The position numbers and the translations under genes are program-made. Positions 15,371-23,430 of a DNA stretch of 52,500 nucleotides are shown in pieces. Numbering within the stretch: position 1 is the first letter of the stretch; every line of letters starts with the position of its first letter. The notes under the pieces are model-generated. The model had not been told where the DNA came from. It was given only the letters and a program-made list of their open reading frames with translations, and searched no databases. The stretch is from Chamaesiphon sp. (GTDB lineage Bacteria; Cyanobacteriota; Cyanobacteriia; Cyanobacteriales; Chamaesiphonaceae): NCBI GenBank assembly GCA_020059425.1, contig JAGVCD010000371.1, positions 1 to 52,500 of the forward strand, in the 5' to 3' direction.

Positions 15371-16093
15371 ATGTCAATCACAGTAGACACAACCACCGAA
15401 AAATTTGAGCTAACAATTTCCAATATGCCTGCACGGGGCAAAAGAGGCTGGGTACGGCAAGGCGAAACATTCTTGCGGGCTGATAGCCAAAGCAGTTACG
15501 GAGCCTCAGCCCAAAAGCTCACTTTTTTATTAGCGGATGGCATCTATCAGGTGCAAGATGCCAATTTCGGCAGTAGTCGCACCAACAATTATTGGCTCAA
15601 AGTTGAAGAGGGAGAAGGGATCGAGATTGAAGAGCCAAAAGAAGATTTAGAAATTGATTTTCCAGAATTAGAAGGCTCAGAAAAGCAAATTGCTTGGGCC
15701 GAAAAAATCCGAGAAAAGGTTGTTAAAAAGATATTGTCAAAGGCACCGGCTGAAACCCTGCATTTAACAAAAGTTTGCTTTGAGGAAACCCCATCCTACA
15801 AAGCTGCGTGGTGGATCGAGCGGGAAAAAGCTTGTTCTCTTGAGAAAGATTTGCTAGCTTGGCTAGCAAAAACCCTTAAAGAAAATGCCAAACCTTATCC
15901 CACGAGAAAATGGGAATTGTACCCTGAAGAATCTGCTCACGAGGGTGAAGGCGGGGAATGGGCTTGGAGAATTGAAGATTTTAAATATGAGGTTTTCAAA
16001 GGCAAAGGTGACGATCTAGACTGGAATGTTTTTTGTAAAAATCCAGAAACAGACGCATGGGAAATCTGGTATTACACACCATCTATATATTAA
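15371..16093 (+). CDS. Hypothetical protein, 240 aa, under operator control
   Basis: Soluble, acidic and Trp-rich. The N-terminal 80 residues are predicted beta-rich (LTISNMPARGKRGWVRQGE). The centre has LEGSEKQIAWAEKIREKVVK (about 99-118), a motif I have the impression of seeing in other phage and plasmid proteins but cannot name. The C-terminal 100 residues hold many Trp and Glu. It has its own strong operator-controlled promoter and a terminator at 16117-16145. Function unknown; early or lysogenic expression is suggested by the operator shared with the recombinase fusion. Confidence 0.65.
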   Translation: MSITVDTTTEKFELTISNMPARGKRGWVRQGETFLRADSQSSYGASAQKLTFLLADGIYQVQDANFGSSRTNNYWLKVEEGEGIEIEEPKEDLEIDFPELEGSEKQIAWAEKIREKVVKKILSKAPAETLHLTKVCFEETPSYKAAWWIEREKACSLEKDLLAWLAKTLKENAKPYPTRKWELYPEESAHEGEGGEWAWRIEDFKYEVFKGKGDDLDWNVFCKNPETDAWEIWYYTPSIY

Positions 16094-16116
16094 TGGAGTC
16101 TGTTTCTTTGATAAAG

Positions 16117-16145
16117 TAAACCCGCTTTCAACAGCGGGTTTTTAA
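16117..16145. terminator. Bidirectional terminator
   Basis: AACCCGC (16119-16125) and GCGGGTT (16134-16140) with flanking A and T runs separate converging genes (240-aa gene and fibre 3). Confidence 0.75.
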
Positions 16146-17707
16146 TTGGAGATCCGCATAATAACAGCCTCTTGGAACACTTGCTCGATCGCATTACTTG
16201 TACTTTGCCCAGCCGTCAATGCAGCGCCGTTTGGGTGCAGTATTTTAGCCCTAAATTGAAACTCAATATTAGTATTTGAGCTAATACTAAACACCGCCAA
16301 CAAGCCACCATCAGCAGCCCAAGTATCGCCGATCGAACCGCCCGCAGTAGCCGTAAGTCCAGGGCTTCCTTGTTCGATTGCCACGCCCGCTGTTTGATTC
16401 CACAACCGCCCGCCAAACCCCAAGCAACCGCACCCCTGCCAATTGTAAGAAATGATGTAAGTTCCGGCTGGCAAAGTAAATCTGCTAGCCGAAATAGTAG
16501 CTAGGAAATTATCATCATTACTGGCTACAGTGAAAGGCATTGCAGCCCATACGTCAGCAGTGGGATAATTCCCCGCATTTGTACCCGCAGTTTGCTTGAA
16601 TTCTAAGCTAGCCACCTGTGGAATAAAAGCACCAAGTGCAGGCGTATCTTGGAATGCAATATTGTTACCCGGTGTGCTTGCAATTACTTTGTTTGCGGGG
16701 AAAGGTGCGGTTATAGCCAGCGCTGCAATTGCGGTTAGGTTCCCGTTTTTCCGCTGCACATTTACATCCAATTGGCGTGCATTTGAAGCTGTTGTAATTG
16801 TGGCTGTTTGTGTTTGCAAATCGTTGGTTTTTGTAGTCAGGCTACCAACTGAAGGTGTTAGACTATTTAGTCGGGTTAGTAATAATTGATTGGAGTTTGT
16901 CAGCGTAGTTAGTCCTACGCTGACAGATGTTAGTTGTGGTGTAATACTCCCACCGCCCAAACTGGCTAACTGCTGGTTTAACAGTGCTGTGCGCTGGATT
17001 AAAATTTGGTTGGCATTATCTTCTAGTTTAAGTATGTTAATCAACGCTTGCAACTGCGGGTTAAACGAACCGAGCGCGTCGTTGTTATTCGAGTTTACAA
17101 GCTCAGGCACGGGTGTTAGTTCGGCTATTGGTGCTAGCGCTGTAGCTGCATCTAACCAGGGAGTTGGTGAATCCTCTACACCCGGCAAACCTTCTAGAAT
17201 TGTGCTGCCATCTAGCAGCCTCGATCCATCTAATAAAATTGCATTAATATATCGAATTGATATCAACTTCCTACTAGGAGGTTTCAGCATATTTATAATA
17301 GCTTCCACCTCTGAATAGCGAAAGGGCTGCTGCATTAATACCTCAAATTCTCCCCACTTTTTTATCGTGTCAATTGTGGGGTTTTCGCTGAATGTTGTGC
17401 CTGGGTAGCCAAAGATTTCTAAAGTGCGCTTGATTGAATACGGACTACCTGATATCAGCGCAATTTGACTGGCTTCTGCTAGTAATTGGCGCTGGGATGC
17501 GATCGGCAATCTGGCCGCTTGACCTGCGATTTGACCTAGCCCAAACTGAGCCAATTTGTAGGGGATGAGTGACGGGGGGATGGTAGCGGTGTCTAGTTGG
17601 TCAGCCTCGCAGCACATCCAATAGACAATCTTCACAAAATGCTCACCGCGCGTATCTCTGATCGAGGCGGGTAGGAGATTCAGGGCGTCGGTGAGGGTGA
17701 TGGGCAT
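16142..17707 (-). CDS. P2 GpI-like baseplate protein fused to tail fibre 3
   Basis: 521 aa with start at 17707; the reading from 17857 adds an implausible extension. Residues 1-170 resemble phage tail protein I (GpI): LPASIRDTRGEHFVKIVYWM, a Leu/Pro-rich middle, GSPYSIKRTLEIFGYPG and PPSRKLISIRYINAILLDGS. Residues 180-370 form a long Ser/Thr/Asn-rich coiled-coil shaft, and residues 380-521 a beta-rich tip with LPAGTYIISYNWQGCGC. The baseplate protein and receptor-binding fibre are thus one polypeptide, whereas in P2 they are separate (I and H). It is on the same strand as baseplate J (18998-19678) but split from it by three plus-strand genes. Confidence 0.7.
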   Translation of the reverse strand: MPITLTDALNLLPASIRDTRGEHFVKIVYWMCCEADQLDTATIPPSLIPYKLAQFGLGQIAGQAARLPIASQRQLLAEASQIALISGSPYSIKRTLEIFGYPGTTFSENPTIDTIKKWGEFEVLMQQPFRYSEVEAIINMLKPPSRKLISIRYINAILLDGSRLLDGSTILEGLPGVEDSPTPWLDAATALAPIAELTPVPELVNSNNNDALGSFNPQLQALINILKLEDNANQILIQRTALLNQQLASLGGGSITPQLTSVSVGLTTLTNSNQLLLTRLNSLTPSVGSLTTKTNDLQTQTATITTASNARQLDVNVQRKNGNLTAIAALAITAPFPANKVIASTPGNNIAFQDTPALGAFIPQVASLEFKQTAGTNAGNYPTADVWAAMPFTVASNDDNFLATISASRFTLPAGTYIISYNWQGCGCLGFGGRLWNQTAGVAIEQGSPGLTATAGGSIGDTWAADGGLLAVFSISSNTNIEFQFRAKILHPNGAALTAGQSTSNAIEQVFQEAVIMRISN

Positions 17708-17734
17708 GGTTGATAGTTGACAGTTGACGGCTGC

Positions 17735-17815
17735 ACCCATGATACAATACAAGAATGGCCACAGCGGTATTCGACTACCCTGGGGCCTGGTTAACCTAGT
17801 CTTAGTAGGATCAAC
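17735..17815 (+). promoter_or_regulatory. Leader with 4-7-4 hairpin
   Basis: TACAAT lies near 17741. GGTA-TTCGAC-TACC forms an inner hairpin, enclosed by GGCC arms. CCTA-GTCTTAG-TAGG (17795-17809) lies six bases before the ATG at 17816. Confidence 0.5.
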
Positions 17816-18508
17816 ATGAACATTGTACTCGATACATACCTTTTTGACGCGCTGCAAGCTGAACTTGAAGGCGTAAAATTTTCAATTGATTTTGATGTAG
17901 TTTGGGAAACATACGGATTTAGCAAGTTTTTCAATGCCCGCAAGTACATCAAGAAAAACGCTGAAATCCTTATTGCGCTTGGCTTGCTCCAAGTGGAATC
18001 GAAAAATATCAATCAACCCGAATTAGATAAATATTACTTATGCCTGAAAGGGTACAAGTTTTCTTTAGCGCGTGCCAAAACTCAAGAAGGTGCGGAATAT
18101 TTGTTGCACCTTTTAGATATTGAAGAGAGGTTTGTAGCAACACTTAACCACCAACTAGCAGCCCCCGCCTATACTGCCCCCACATTCAGCTACCCGATCG
18201 CACAACTCCAAGCGATCGCCAACTACTGCACCCTTGCCTACACCAAAGCCGCCATCCGCCGCGATTACGTGGAAGGCCTGCACTACGTGATGGTCGGTTC
18301 CGAGATGATGCTCAGCGAAATCTGTTTTGGGTTGACGGTCAATGCCAGCCGATCGCGGGCGGGTGTCGATCTGGAAAATTGCCCAGACATCCAAATCAGC
18401 ATCCGAGATGCGATCGCCCACCACAACGCCAAAGCTGCCAACAAGCAGAATGCACGGCTAACCAGGCAATCGGAATGTCCGGGCCAGTTGAGTTTTGCAC
18501 TTGGCTAA
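17816..18508 (+). CDS. Rha/KilA-type antirepressor-like regulator, 230 aa
   Basis: The N-terminal domain SIDFDVVWETYGFSKFFNARKYIKKN then KYYLCLKGYKFSLARAKTQEGAEYL (about 23-90) resembles the DNA-binding part of phage antirepressors of the AntA/Rha sort. A Pro/Ala linker leads to a second domain (115-210) with TKAAIRRDYVEGLHYVM and NCPDIQISIRDAIAHHNAKAA. The basic tail ends in GQLSFALG. It is placed as a plus-strand cassette between the two minus-strand baseplate genes. Confidence 0.6.
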   Translation: MNIVLDTYLFDALQAELEGVKFSIDFDVVWETYGFSKFFNARKYIKKNAEILIALGLLQVESKNINQPELDKYYLCLKGYKFSLARAKTQEGAEYLLHLLDIEERFVATLNHQLAAPAYTAPTFSYPIAQLQAIANYCTLAYTKAAIRRDYVEGLHYVMVGSEMMLSEICFGLTVNASRSRAGVDLENCPDIQISIRDAIAHHNAKAANKQNARLTRQSECPGQLSFALG

Positions 18509-18520
18509 AAAAATTTAACC

Positions 18521-18557
18521 TTGTCCTGATGACACAGGATAAGGCTTGTAGTAGGAT
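18521..18557 (+). promoter_or_regulatory. Promoter with 22-bp operator (copy 4)
   Basis: TTGTCC (18521), ten bases, GGATAA (to 18542). ATGACA at 18529-18534, a 17-bp spacer and TAGGAT at 18552-18557. About 50 of 60 bases match the copy 3 promoter and leader, including ACCACCAAAGGA before the start, so the two arose by duplication or strong co-selection. Confidence 0.8.
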
Positions 18558-18585
18558 AAAGACAACCACCAAAGGAGACAAAATC

Positions 18586-18768
18586 ATGACCAAGTACGTA
18601 GCAATCGTAAACAAAGCAGGCGCAAAAGAAGTAATCGTTGCGGCTAAATCAGTCGAAGAAGCCACGGAAAAAGTAGCTCAAGCTTGGGGGCGGGATGCAA
18701 TTCTAAGCAAACCAGAGTTGCCACAGCCGGGTCAAATTGAGTCAATTTTAGAAGCTGACCAATACTAA
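18586..18768 (+). CDS. Small hypothetical protein, 60 aa
   Basis: The ATG at 18586 has AAAGGAG upstream. The sequence MTKYVAIVNKAGAKEVIVAA followed by KSVEEATEKVAQAWG suggests a small beta-beta-alpha fold that could bind a protein or nucleic acid. Unrecognised. It is the first gene of the operator copy 4 transcript, followed 14 bp later by a 72-aa gene. Confidence 0.6.
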   Translation: MTKYVAIVNKAGAKEVIVAAKSVEEATEKVAQAWGRDAILSKPELPQPGQIESILEADQY

Positions 18769-18782
18769 GGAACAAACAACTT

Positions 18783-19001
18783 ATGTCTAGTGATGATGAC
18801 ACTCTTGAAAAAAGATTGCTTGAAATTCAAGCAACTTATAAACTCAATAAAAGACAAACAGATTGCTTGAAAGCTGCAATTATTTGCAAATCCAATTCTA
18901 GCTGTCTGTCTTGGAGACAAGTGTTTTTTATTGCTGTTGCATCGTTAGGGCAAGGATTTGAGTTTGATCAAATAATTGAAAAAATATTATTATCAAACTA
19001 A
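18783..19001 (+). CDS. Small hypothetical protein, 72 aa
   Basis: Starts 14 bp after the 60-aa gene with AAGGA upstream. Helical, with an acidic N-terminus, three Cys residues (two in CKSNSSC) and a hydrophobic RQVFFIAVASLG segment. No family recognised. Its stop overlaps the stop of the converging baseplate J gene by 4 bp. Confidence 0.55.
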   Translation: MSSDDDTLEKRLLEIQATYKLNKRQTDCLKAAIICKSNSSCLSWRQVFFIAVASLGQGFEFDQIIEKILLSN

Positions 19002-19678
19002 ACCCGCCCCGCAACACTTAATACCGTCGCAGAGCAAAACCCATAACTCTGTGGCGGTATTATTATGTTTGTGGTTGGTAGCGTTACCAACACGTCTCTA
19101 ATCTCAGGAAAGTTCCTGAGTAGATCGATAATATCACTCCTTACGATATCCGCCCCTAATGTGTTCTGCTTGCCGTCTGTATATGTTTTTAAAGCGGCTG
19201 TTGCCGATGCAATGGTAGTTTGTTCGTTGGCGGTAATTGACAGGGTTAGACTTGCGTTTATCTGATAATTTTGTGCGGTAGCTGGCTGCACTGTAACTAC
19301 GTCACAAACCATGCGGTTACTATCAGCTTGCATGGTGCTTTGTACAAGTGCCAGCAACTCTGTAGAAGGTTGCCCAGCCTTAGCCAATAGGTGAATTGTG
19401 AGGTTGTTGCCGCTGGGGTTGGTGATGCCCGCGTCTACAATATCCGCTGATATCAGCAGTACCCGGTCGCGGTAAGCTTGTGCGCTACCACCAATTGTGC
19501 CGGGTTTGGCGGTAGTTGCGATCGCCTTTCTGGCATTCAGGAAGAAGCCGACTAAGTATGTAAGAGGCTTGAGATAAAGGCGTTCTAGTTGGCTGGGTAG
19601 GCTGGGTTTGTCTGTGAGGTATTCCCAGATTGCGATCGCTTCGTTTTCTAATTTTTGTAAATCTTGTTGTAGTGTCAT
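18998..19678 (-). CDS. Baseplate J-like protein
   Basis: 226 aa, shorter than P2 GpJ (about 300 aa). Recognisable features are GTIGGSAQAYRDRVLLISAD (about 80-100), LLALVQSTMQADSNRMVCD (about 128-146) with VVTVQPATAQNY, and an end with FPEIRDVLVTLP and a Ser-Tyr-Gly-Phe segment. These match the baseplate assembly J/gp47 family that forms the baseplate wedge. The start at 19678 overlaps the stop of the upstream gene (TAATG). It lies 20 kb from gp25/W and on the other strand, an unusual break of the usual W-J-I order. Confidence 0.75.
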   Translation of the reverse strand: MTLQQDLQKLENEAIAIWEYLTDKPSLPSQLERLYLKPLTYLVGFFLNARKAIATTAKPGTIGGSAQAYRDRVLLISADIVDAGITNPSGNNLTIHLLAKAGQPSTELLALVQSTMQADSNRMVCDVVTVQPATAQNYQINASLTLSITANEQTTIASATAALKTYTDGKQNTLGADIVRSDIIDLLRNFPEIRDVLVTLPTTNIIIPPQSYGFCSATVLSVAGRV

Positions 19679-20100
19679 TATTTTTTTGATTTTTGGTTTT
19701 GAAGTTTCAGCCACTCATCCAATTTAGCCCCGTCATACATTTGGCTAAACTTCTTGTCTACCGCCCTGTGCCAAGCGTCATGTGCAGCTTGATCGGGCGG
19801 TTTTAATATATGCACTTCTTCATCCTGAAATGGGTTAATTTCTAATCGCATAATGATGTCTTTATAGTCTGCGGTAAAGATAAAAGCTTGATTAACTTTC
19901 TGTTGCTTGGCTTCCTCTGAGCCTAGCAGATTCCACACGCAGAGCGCACACCAGCGCTTTTCCCAGTCGGAATTAGCCAAGCGCGGCACTTCGATCTGAA
20001 TCTCCCCAATCAACTCCTCATGCTCACCTGTCGCATCATCTGGCGGGCGGTGCTTGAGTTCGACTTGGAAGCGTCGCACTGGGATTTTGTCAAGCTTCAT
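19678..20100 (-). CDS. Hypothetical protein upstream of baseplate J, 140 aa
   Basis: Basic N-terminus (DKIPVRRFQVELKHRPP), a Trp/Cys-rich middle (WEKRWCALCVWNLLG) and a basic C-terminus. No family recognised. Translational coupling to baseplate J (TAATG overlap) suggests a baseplate or tail role. The leader contains AATATTTTACC rather than a clear ribosome site, similar in composition to the fibre leaders. Confidence 0.55.
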   Translation of the reverse strand: MKLDKIPVRRFQVELKHRPPDDATGEHEELIGEIQIEVPRLANSDWEKRWCALCVWNLLGSEEAKQQKVNQAFIFTADYKDIIMRLEINPFQDEEVHILKPPDQAAHDAWHRAVDKKFSQMYDGAKLDEWLKLQNQKSKK

Positions 20101-20134
20101 GGTAAAATATTGTTATTTTACGGGATGTTTCATT

Positions 20135-20722
20135 ATGGATTATAAAGCAGCGATTGCAAAAGTAGCAGCCGATTTGCCAGAGGTTGCCGAGATCATAATG
20201 GGTCATGTTGGTAGTTTGAATTCTGAATCTGCTAGTCGCAGACACGAGCTATCAGAAGCTTTAAAAGTAATTCAAGAGTTAAAAAAAATAGCTGGTGAAG
20301 ATGCGGATCTGGTGAAATTCGCATCAGAGACTAAGAAAAAATCAGAAAACAACGACGCAACTGTTGCCAATTTGCAAACTAAATTAGACGCTGCATTAGT
20401 GACAGCAGCAACCGAGCAAAGGCAATACTTGCTCTTGAAAGCAGCGCAACTTTCTAAGGCTGATGAAAAGGCGTTGCACAAGCTATTAGAAGCTGTACCA
20501 ACTGATAAAATAGCAGTAGATTCAGAGGTAAAAATTGAGGGCAAAACCCTCAAAGATTATGCAGTTGCACAGGGTGAATTCTGGGAAAGGGCGCTGTTTC
20601 CGACAGCACCAAGCGAAGCTGTACCGACGGGCGGGGCGTCGCCGGAAACACCCGCTAATCCAACCTCTGTATACCTGAGTAATCAGGCATCAGCACTGGC
20701 TAAAACGTTAGGAATAAAGTAA
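20135..20722 (+). CDS. Possible capsid scaffold or head-associated protein, 195 aa
   Basis: Start at 20135 (MDYKAAIAKVAADLPEVAE). Residues 30-110 are charged and helical with heptad character. The last 45 residues are Pro/Ala/Thr-rich and end in a short helix (NQASALAKTLGIK). A helical acidic body with a low-complexity linker and a short C-terminal helix is typical of phage scaffold proteins, and it lies 3 kb before the capsid gene. The call rests on composition and place only. Confidence 0.45.
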   Translation: MDYKAAIAKVAADLPEVAEIIMGHVGSLNSESASRRHELSEALKVIQELKKIAGEDADLVKFASETKKKSENNDATVANLQTKLDAALVTAATEQRQYLLLKAAQLSKADEKALHKLLEAVPTDKIAVDSEVKIEGKTLKDYAVAQGEFWERALFPTAPSEAVPTGGASPETPANPTSVYLSNQASALAKTLGIK

Positions 20723-20726
20723 AACC

Positions 20727-21080
20727 ATGAGCAAAGATCCGCTGTACGATCGCATTGAAAAAATAGCCAGCAGAAGGCACATGATCGGCTCTCGTGCTAG
20801 TCGCATCTGCACCCGCGAAGCTCTGAGCAATCTGGCTGTCGATGCTTTTGAACTATTCAGCCGAACCTACGATGACAACTTGCCTTATCCGCAAGAGCTG
20901 ATTTATTTACTAATAGAAATTAATCGAGCTATTGCTAATAAGAATTGGGAGCGATTGGAAGAATTGCAGGAGAAGATTGAGGCGAATATTGAATACTTGG
21001 AGAGTTGGAGTGCGTCGGTTAGCTTGGCTGAAGTGGTGGCCGAAGGCGTGACCAAAGTTGGCGGTTCGTATATTGTGTAG
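20727..21080 (+). CDS. Hypothetical protein, 117 aa
   Basis: Starts 4 bp after the preceding gene. The N-terminus is basic (RIEKIASRRHMIGSRASRIC) and the rest is helical and acidic (LIYLLIEINRAIANKNWERL). No family recognised. Likely a structural or assembly protein by operon membership. The following regulator cassette and TnpB element interrupt the operon after this gene. Confidence 0.5.
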   Translation: MSKDPLYDRIEKIASRRHMIGSRASRICTREALSNLAVDAFELFSRTYDDNLPYPQELIYLLIEINRAIANKNWERLEELQEKIEANIEYLESWSASVSLAEVVAEGVTKVGGSYIV

Positions 21081-21082
21081 TA

Positions 21083-21157
21083 GAATTAGGATACGCAATC
21101 GCATTGGTGATTCAGACCATGCGATCGCTGACCAGCAAACCTACCTTTTCTAGGCTG
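21083..21157 (+). promoter_or_regulatory. Promoter and leader with 4-7-4 hairpin
   Basis: TAGAAT (21081-21086) preceded by TGTAG resembles other cassette promoters here. ATCGCA-T-TGGT (from 21098) pairs with ACCA-TGCGAT (to 21125) around a 7-nt loop GATTCAG. CCTA-CCTTTTC-TAGG (21140-21154) is three bases before the ATG at 21158. Confidence 0.55.
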
Positions 21158-21450
21158 ATGGCTAAAAATATTGTAGCAAAAGATTTCGTGTTCAACTCCG
21201 ACCGTACCCACGCAAAGCTGTCCAAGCGTGGTGTTACCAGCTTGTTGAAAATTTCTCACACCGCAGTTAACAAGGTTTTGCAAGGTGGAAACCTGTTTAC
21301 TGATTTAGAGCTTGAAACCATTGAAGTAGAAGGGTTTGAGGGTGGAAACCTGATTAAGCTAATCAAGCATTTTGCTACATCCGCCAAGACAAAACCAGAA
21401 ACCAAACTTCATTGTTGGGTTGATTGCTGAAATAATTTCCTTGGACAGAG

Positions 21451-21621
21451 CTACCCATCCGTAGACGTTTTGGGTAACTCTCTAGCCATTCTTTCTATGG
21501 CATCGCTCAAACTGCTAGCCGTGAGTTGAGTTTGCCTTGACTCTAGCCATTTGATAGCTGTATCTGTCAATGTCAAGCTCAGTCTACGTTTTTTCTCACT
21601 GTAAATCTTTTTTCTTGCCAT
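21451..21621 (-). CDS. Ribbon-helix-helix protein of the TnpB element, 56 aa
   Basis: Start at 21621 (MARKKIYSEKKRRLSLTLT). Basic N-terminus, a short beta strand (RRLSLTL), then two helices (DTAIKWLESR and SSLSDAIERMAREL), a CopG-type layout. It lies head to head with tnpB. An imperfect inverted repeat (CTCATT near 21631 with AATGAG near 21649) over the tnpB promoter could be its operator. Small DNA-binding partners beside tnpB are found in cyanobacterial elements. Confidence 0.7.
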   Translation of the reverse strand: MARKKIYSEKKRRLSLTLTDTAIKWLESRQTQLTASSLSDAIERMARELPKTSTDG

Positions 21622-21622
21622 C

Positions 21623-21651
21623 TTGACGTACTCATTTAATATGCGTATAAT
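21623..21651 (+). promoter_or_regulatory. tnpB promoter
   Basis: TTGACG (21623-21628), 17-bp spacer, TATAAT (21646-21651), 25 bp before the ATG. CTCATT and AATGAG flank the spacer as a likely operator. Confidence 0.7.
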
Positions 21652-21676
21652 GAGAGTAGCACAGAAAAAAGGAAAT

Positions 21677-22804
21677 ATGCTACTCAGTTTCAAGACAGAA
21701 TTAAAGCCTAATAACAAACAGGTAACTCTATTCCGTCAGCATTGTGGAGTAGCCCGACACGCTTACAATTTTGGCAATGCTGTTATTCAGGAAGTTTTGC
21801 AACTCAGAGAGACTGACAAGACTGTTAAAATTCCCTCTGCTATTGACTTGCACAAACGGCTAGTTGCTGAGATTAAACCAGCAAATCCCTGGTATTATCA
21901 AAGCTCCAAAGCAAGTCCACAACAGGCTTTAGCAGAGGTGAGGACGGCGTGGGATAGATGCTTTAAAAAAATCTCTAAACAGCCTAGATTCAAGAAAAAA
22001 GGCAAGTCTAAGGACAGTTTCTATCTAGAGCAAGGAACCAAAGCAAAACCCGGTATCAGCAATGATGGTAAGCGTGTTAAACTTCCTAAAATTGGATGGG
22101 TGCGACTTCATGAACCTCTCCCGATCACGGCTACTCATAACTGCGTGATTAGTCGCACTGCGGACAAATGGTTCATAGCTATTAAGTATGAAATTGAACA
22201 GCCTCCAATACCTCTAGACCGCCCCTCTATTGGCGTTGATATTGGTATCAAAGAATTGGCTGTTACCAGTGACAAGAAAGTTTTTGCTAACCCAAAAGCT
22301 TATCGCAAAATGAGTAAGAAAATGAAGCGATTGCAGCGTTCTGTTAGTCGCAAAGTTAAAGGCTCAAAAAACAGAACCAAGGCAGTCAGGAAGCTAGCTA
22401 AACTGCATTCTCGCATCTCGTTTATCCGCAAAGATGCTATTCATAAACTCACAAATTATCTCGTTAAAAACCACAGCGTGATTAAAATTGAGGATTTGAG
22501 TATCAAAGCATTTTTGAAAAATCACAAATTAGCTGGTGCAATTGCAGATTGTGGAATGTACGAATTTAAGCGTCAACTAGAATACAAGACTGAAAAGTTT
22601 TCTAGTCAGCTAGTATTAGTTGACCGCTTCTTTCCTAGTTCGCAGATTTGCTCAAATTGTGGAAATCACCGACACAAAATGCCATTAAAAAACCGCGTTT
22701 ATCACTGTCCTGAGTGCGGACACACAGAGGACAGAGACTTGAACGCAGCTAAGAACATCCAACGATGGTTTGAAGGAATATTTATTCCGATTCGTTCAGA
22801 CTGA
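21677..22804 (+). CDS. tnpB: TnpB RNA-guided endonuclease
   Basis: 375 aa, a normal length. RuvC-like catalytic residues are all present: D188 in VDIGIKELAV, E272 in IKIEDLS and D354 in DRDLNAAKNI. The zinc finger is intact (C325, C328, C344, C347; CSNCGNH and CPECGHT). TnpB proteins are RNA-guided DNA nucleases that use an omega RNA from the element's right end; here that region is 22800-22920. Start at 21677 has AAAAAAGGAAA upstream. All key residues are kept, so it is probably active. The guide would be read from sequence just past the right end, that is, from the interrupted antirepressor gene. Confidence 0.93.
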   Translation: MLLSFKTELKPNNKQVTLFRQHCGVARHAYNFGNAVIQEVLQLRETDKTVKIPSAIDLHKRLVAEIKPANPWYYQSSKASPQQALAEVRTAWDRCFKKISKQPRFKKKGKSKDSFYLEQGTKAKPGISNDGKRVKLPKIGWVRLHEPLPITATHNCVISRTADKWFIAIKYEIEQPPIPLDRPSIGVDIGIKELAVTSDKKVFANPKAYRKMSKKMKRLQRSVSRKVKGSKNRTKAVRKLAKLHSRISFIRKDAIHKLTNYLVKNHSVIKIEDLSIKAFLKNHKLAGAIADCGMYEFKRQLEYKTEKFSSQLVLVDRFFPSSQICSNCGNHRHKMPLKNRVYHCPECGHTEDRDLNAAKNIQRWFEGIFIPIRSD

Positions 22805-22920
22805 GTGAGTCAAACGGTAAGCTCTACCGAGATTGCCTGTGGAGTAGACAAACCTCTCAGAAGTCATTCTGAGACTACACTGAAACAGGAAATAAGCTTC
22901 AAAGTAAGAATATCTAACGG
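22800..22920 (+). ncRNA. Candidate omega (reRNA) of the TnpB element
   Basis: The 120 bp after tnpB have no gene but can fold, for example CCTCTCAGAAG with CATTCTGAGA, and CCTGTGG near 22838, and they carry GAAACAGGAAATAAGCTTC. By family rule the scaffold covers the 3' end of tnpB and the right end, with the guide starting at the element boundary. The exact ends are not visible from sequence alone. Confidence 0.5.
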
Positions 22921-23400
22921 TGTCTAACTTTGTCTAAGTCTTATAGAGCGGATCTGTTTGAGAAAATGGCAGAGATGGGCGCTCAACTTTTTATCGACAG
23001 CCTTGCCGGAGTCAGCCCCACACAACAACAATTGCCGTGTCGCATTTTAGATAATGCAGCGGTATGGGAACGGCTTTATGACAAAGCTTTTTGCGATTGT
23101 ATTTTTGACTGGTTTGGCGCACAGTTTTATTGGGATTTTGTTTATTGCTTCTTGACCCCGATTGAAATCTGTCGCCTCAACGAAGTGAACCCAGTTATTA
23201 AAGGAGATCGCCGATACCGCATTCACCAATTTCTACAGCCTGAAACGCGCGATCGATTAGTCCCCTACGTTCGCGAGTTGATAGCCATTTGCAACGCCTC
23301 TGAGGACAAGCAACAGTTCCTCAATGGTTATCAACGCCATTTCAACAAAAATAACCAGTTGAAACTCAACTTCTAACCCCATTACAATTTGTAACAAAGT

Positions 23401-23430
23401 CCCCGCAGTTTGACCGCTGCGGGGATTTTG
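23401..23430 (+). terminator. Rho-independent terminator
   Basis: CCCCGCAG (23401-23408) and CTGCGGGG (23417-23424) form a perfect 8-bp stem followed by ATTTTG. It closes the antirepressor/TnpB cassette before the capsid operon. Confidence 0.85.

Larger units (their letters stand above)
21425..22920 (+). mobile_element. IS1341-type (IS605-like) element carrying tnpB but no tnpA
   Basis: The element has a divergent ribbon-helix-helix gene and tnpB. It follows TTGAT (21420-21424), the same pentamer known as the target motif of ISDra2-like IS605 elements, so I place the left end there. The right end is set near 22920, where the antirepressor homology resumes. There are no terminal inverted repeats, as expected for this family. 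With no TnpA, movement would need a transposase from elsewhere. The boundaries are accurate to perhaps 10-20 bp. Confidence 0.7.
21158..23376 (+). pseudogene. Antirepressor-like gene split by a TnpB element
   Basis: The N-terminal part (21158-21424) reads MAKNIVAKDFVFN then LSKRGVTSLLKISHTAVNKV, matching the N-terminal module of the other regulators. The C-terminal part (about 22921-23376) reads QFYWDFVYCFLTPIEICRL, then VNPVIKGDRRYRIHQFLQPE, and ends QLKLNF. It is closely similar to the end of the intact gene at 30043-30819 (QFYWIFCYCFLTPVERCKL, RKYRIHQYLEEDTK). This C-terminal region resembles a P63C-like domain. The two parts flank a 1.5-kb insertion, so the gene is broken; a separate C-terminal product from an internal start cannot be excluded. 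Confidence 0.75.
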
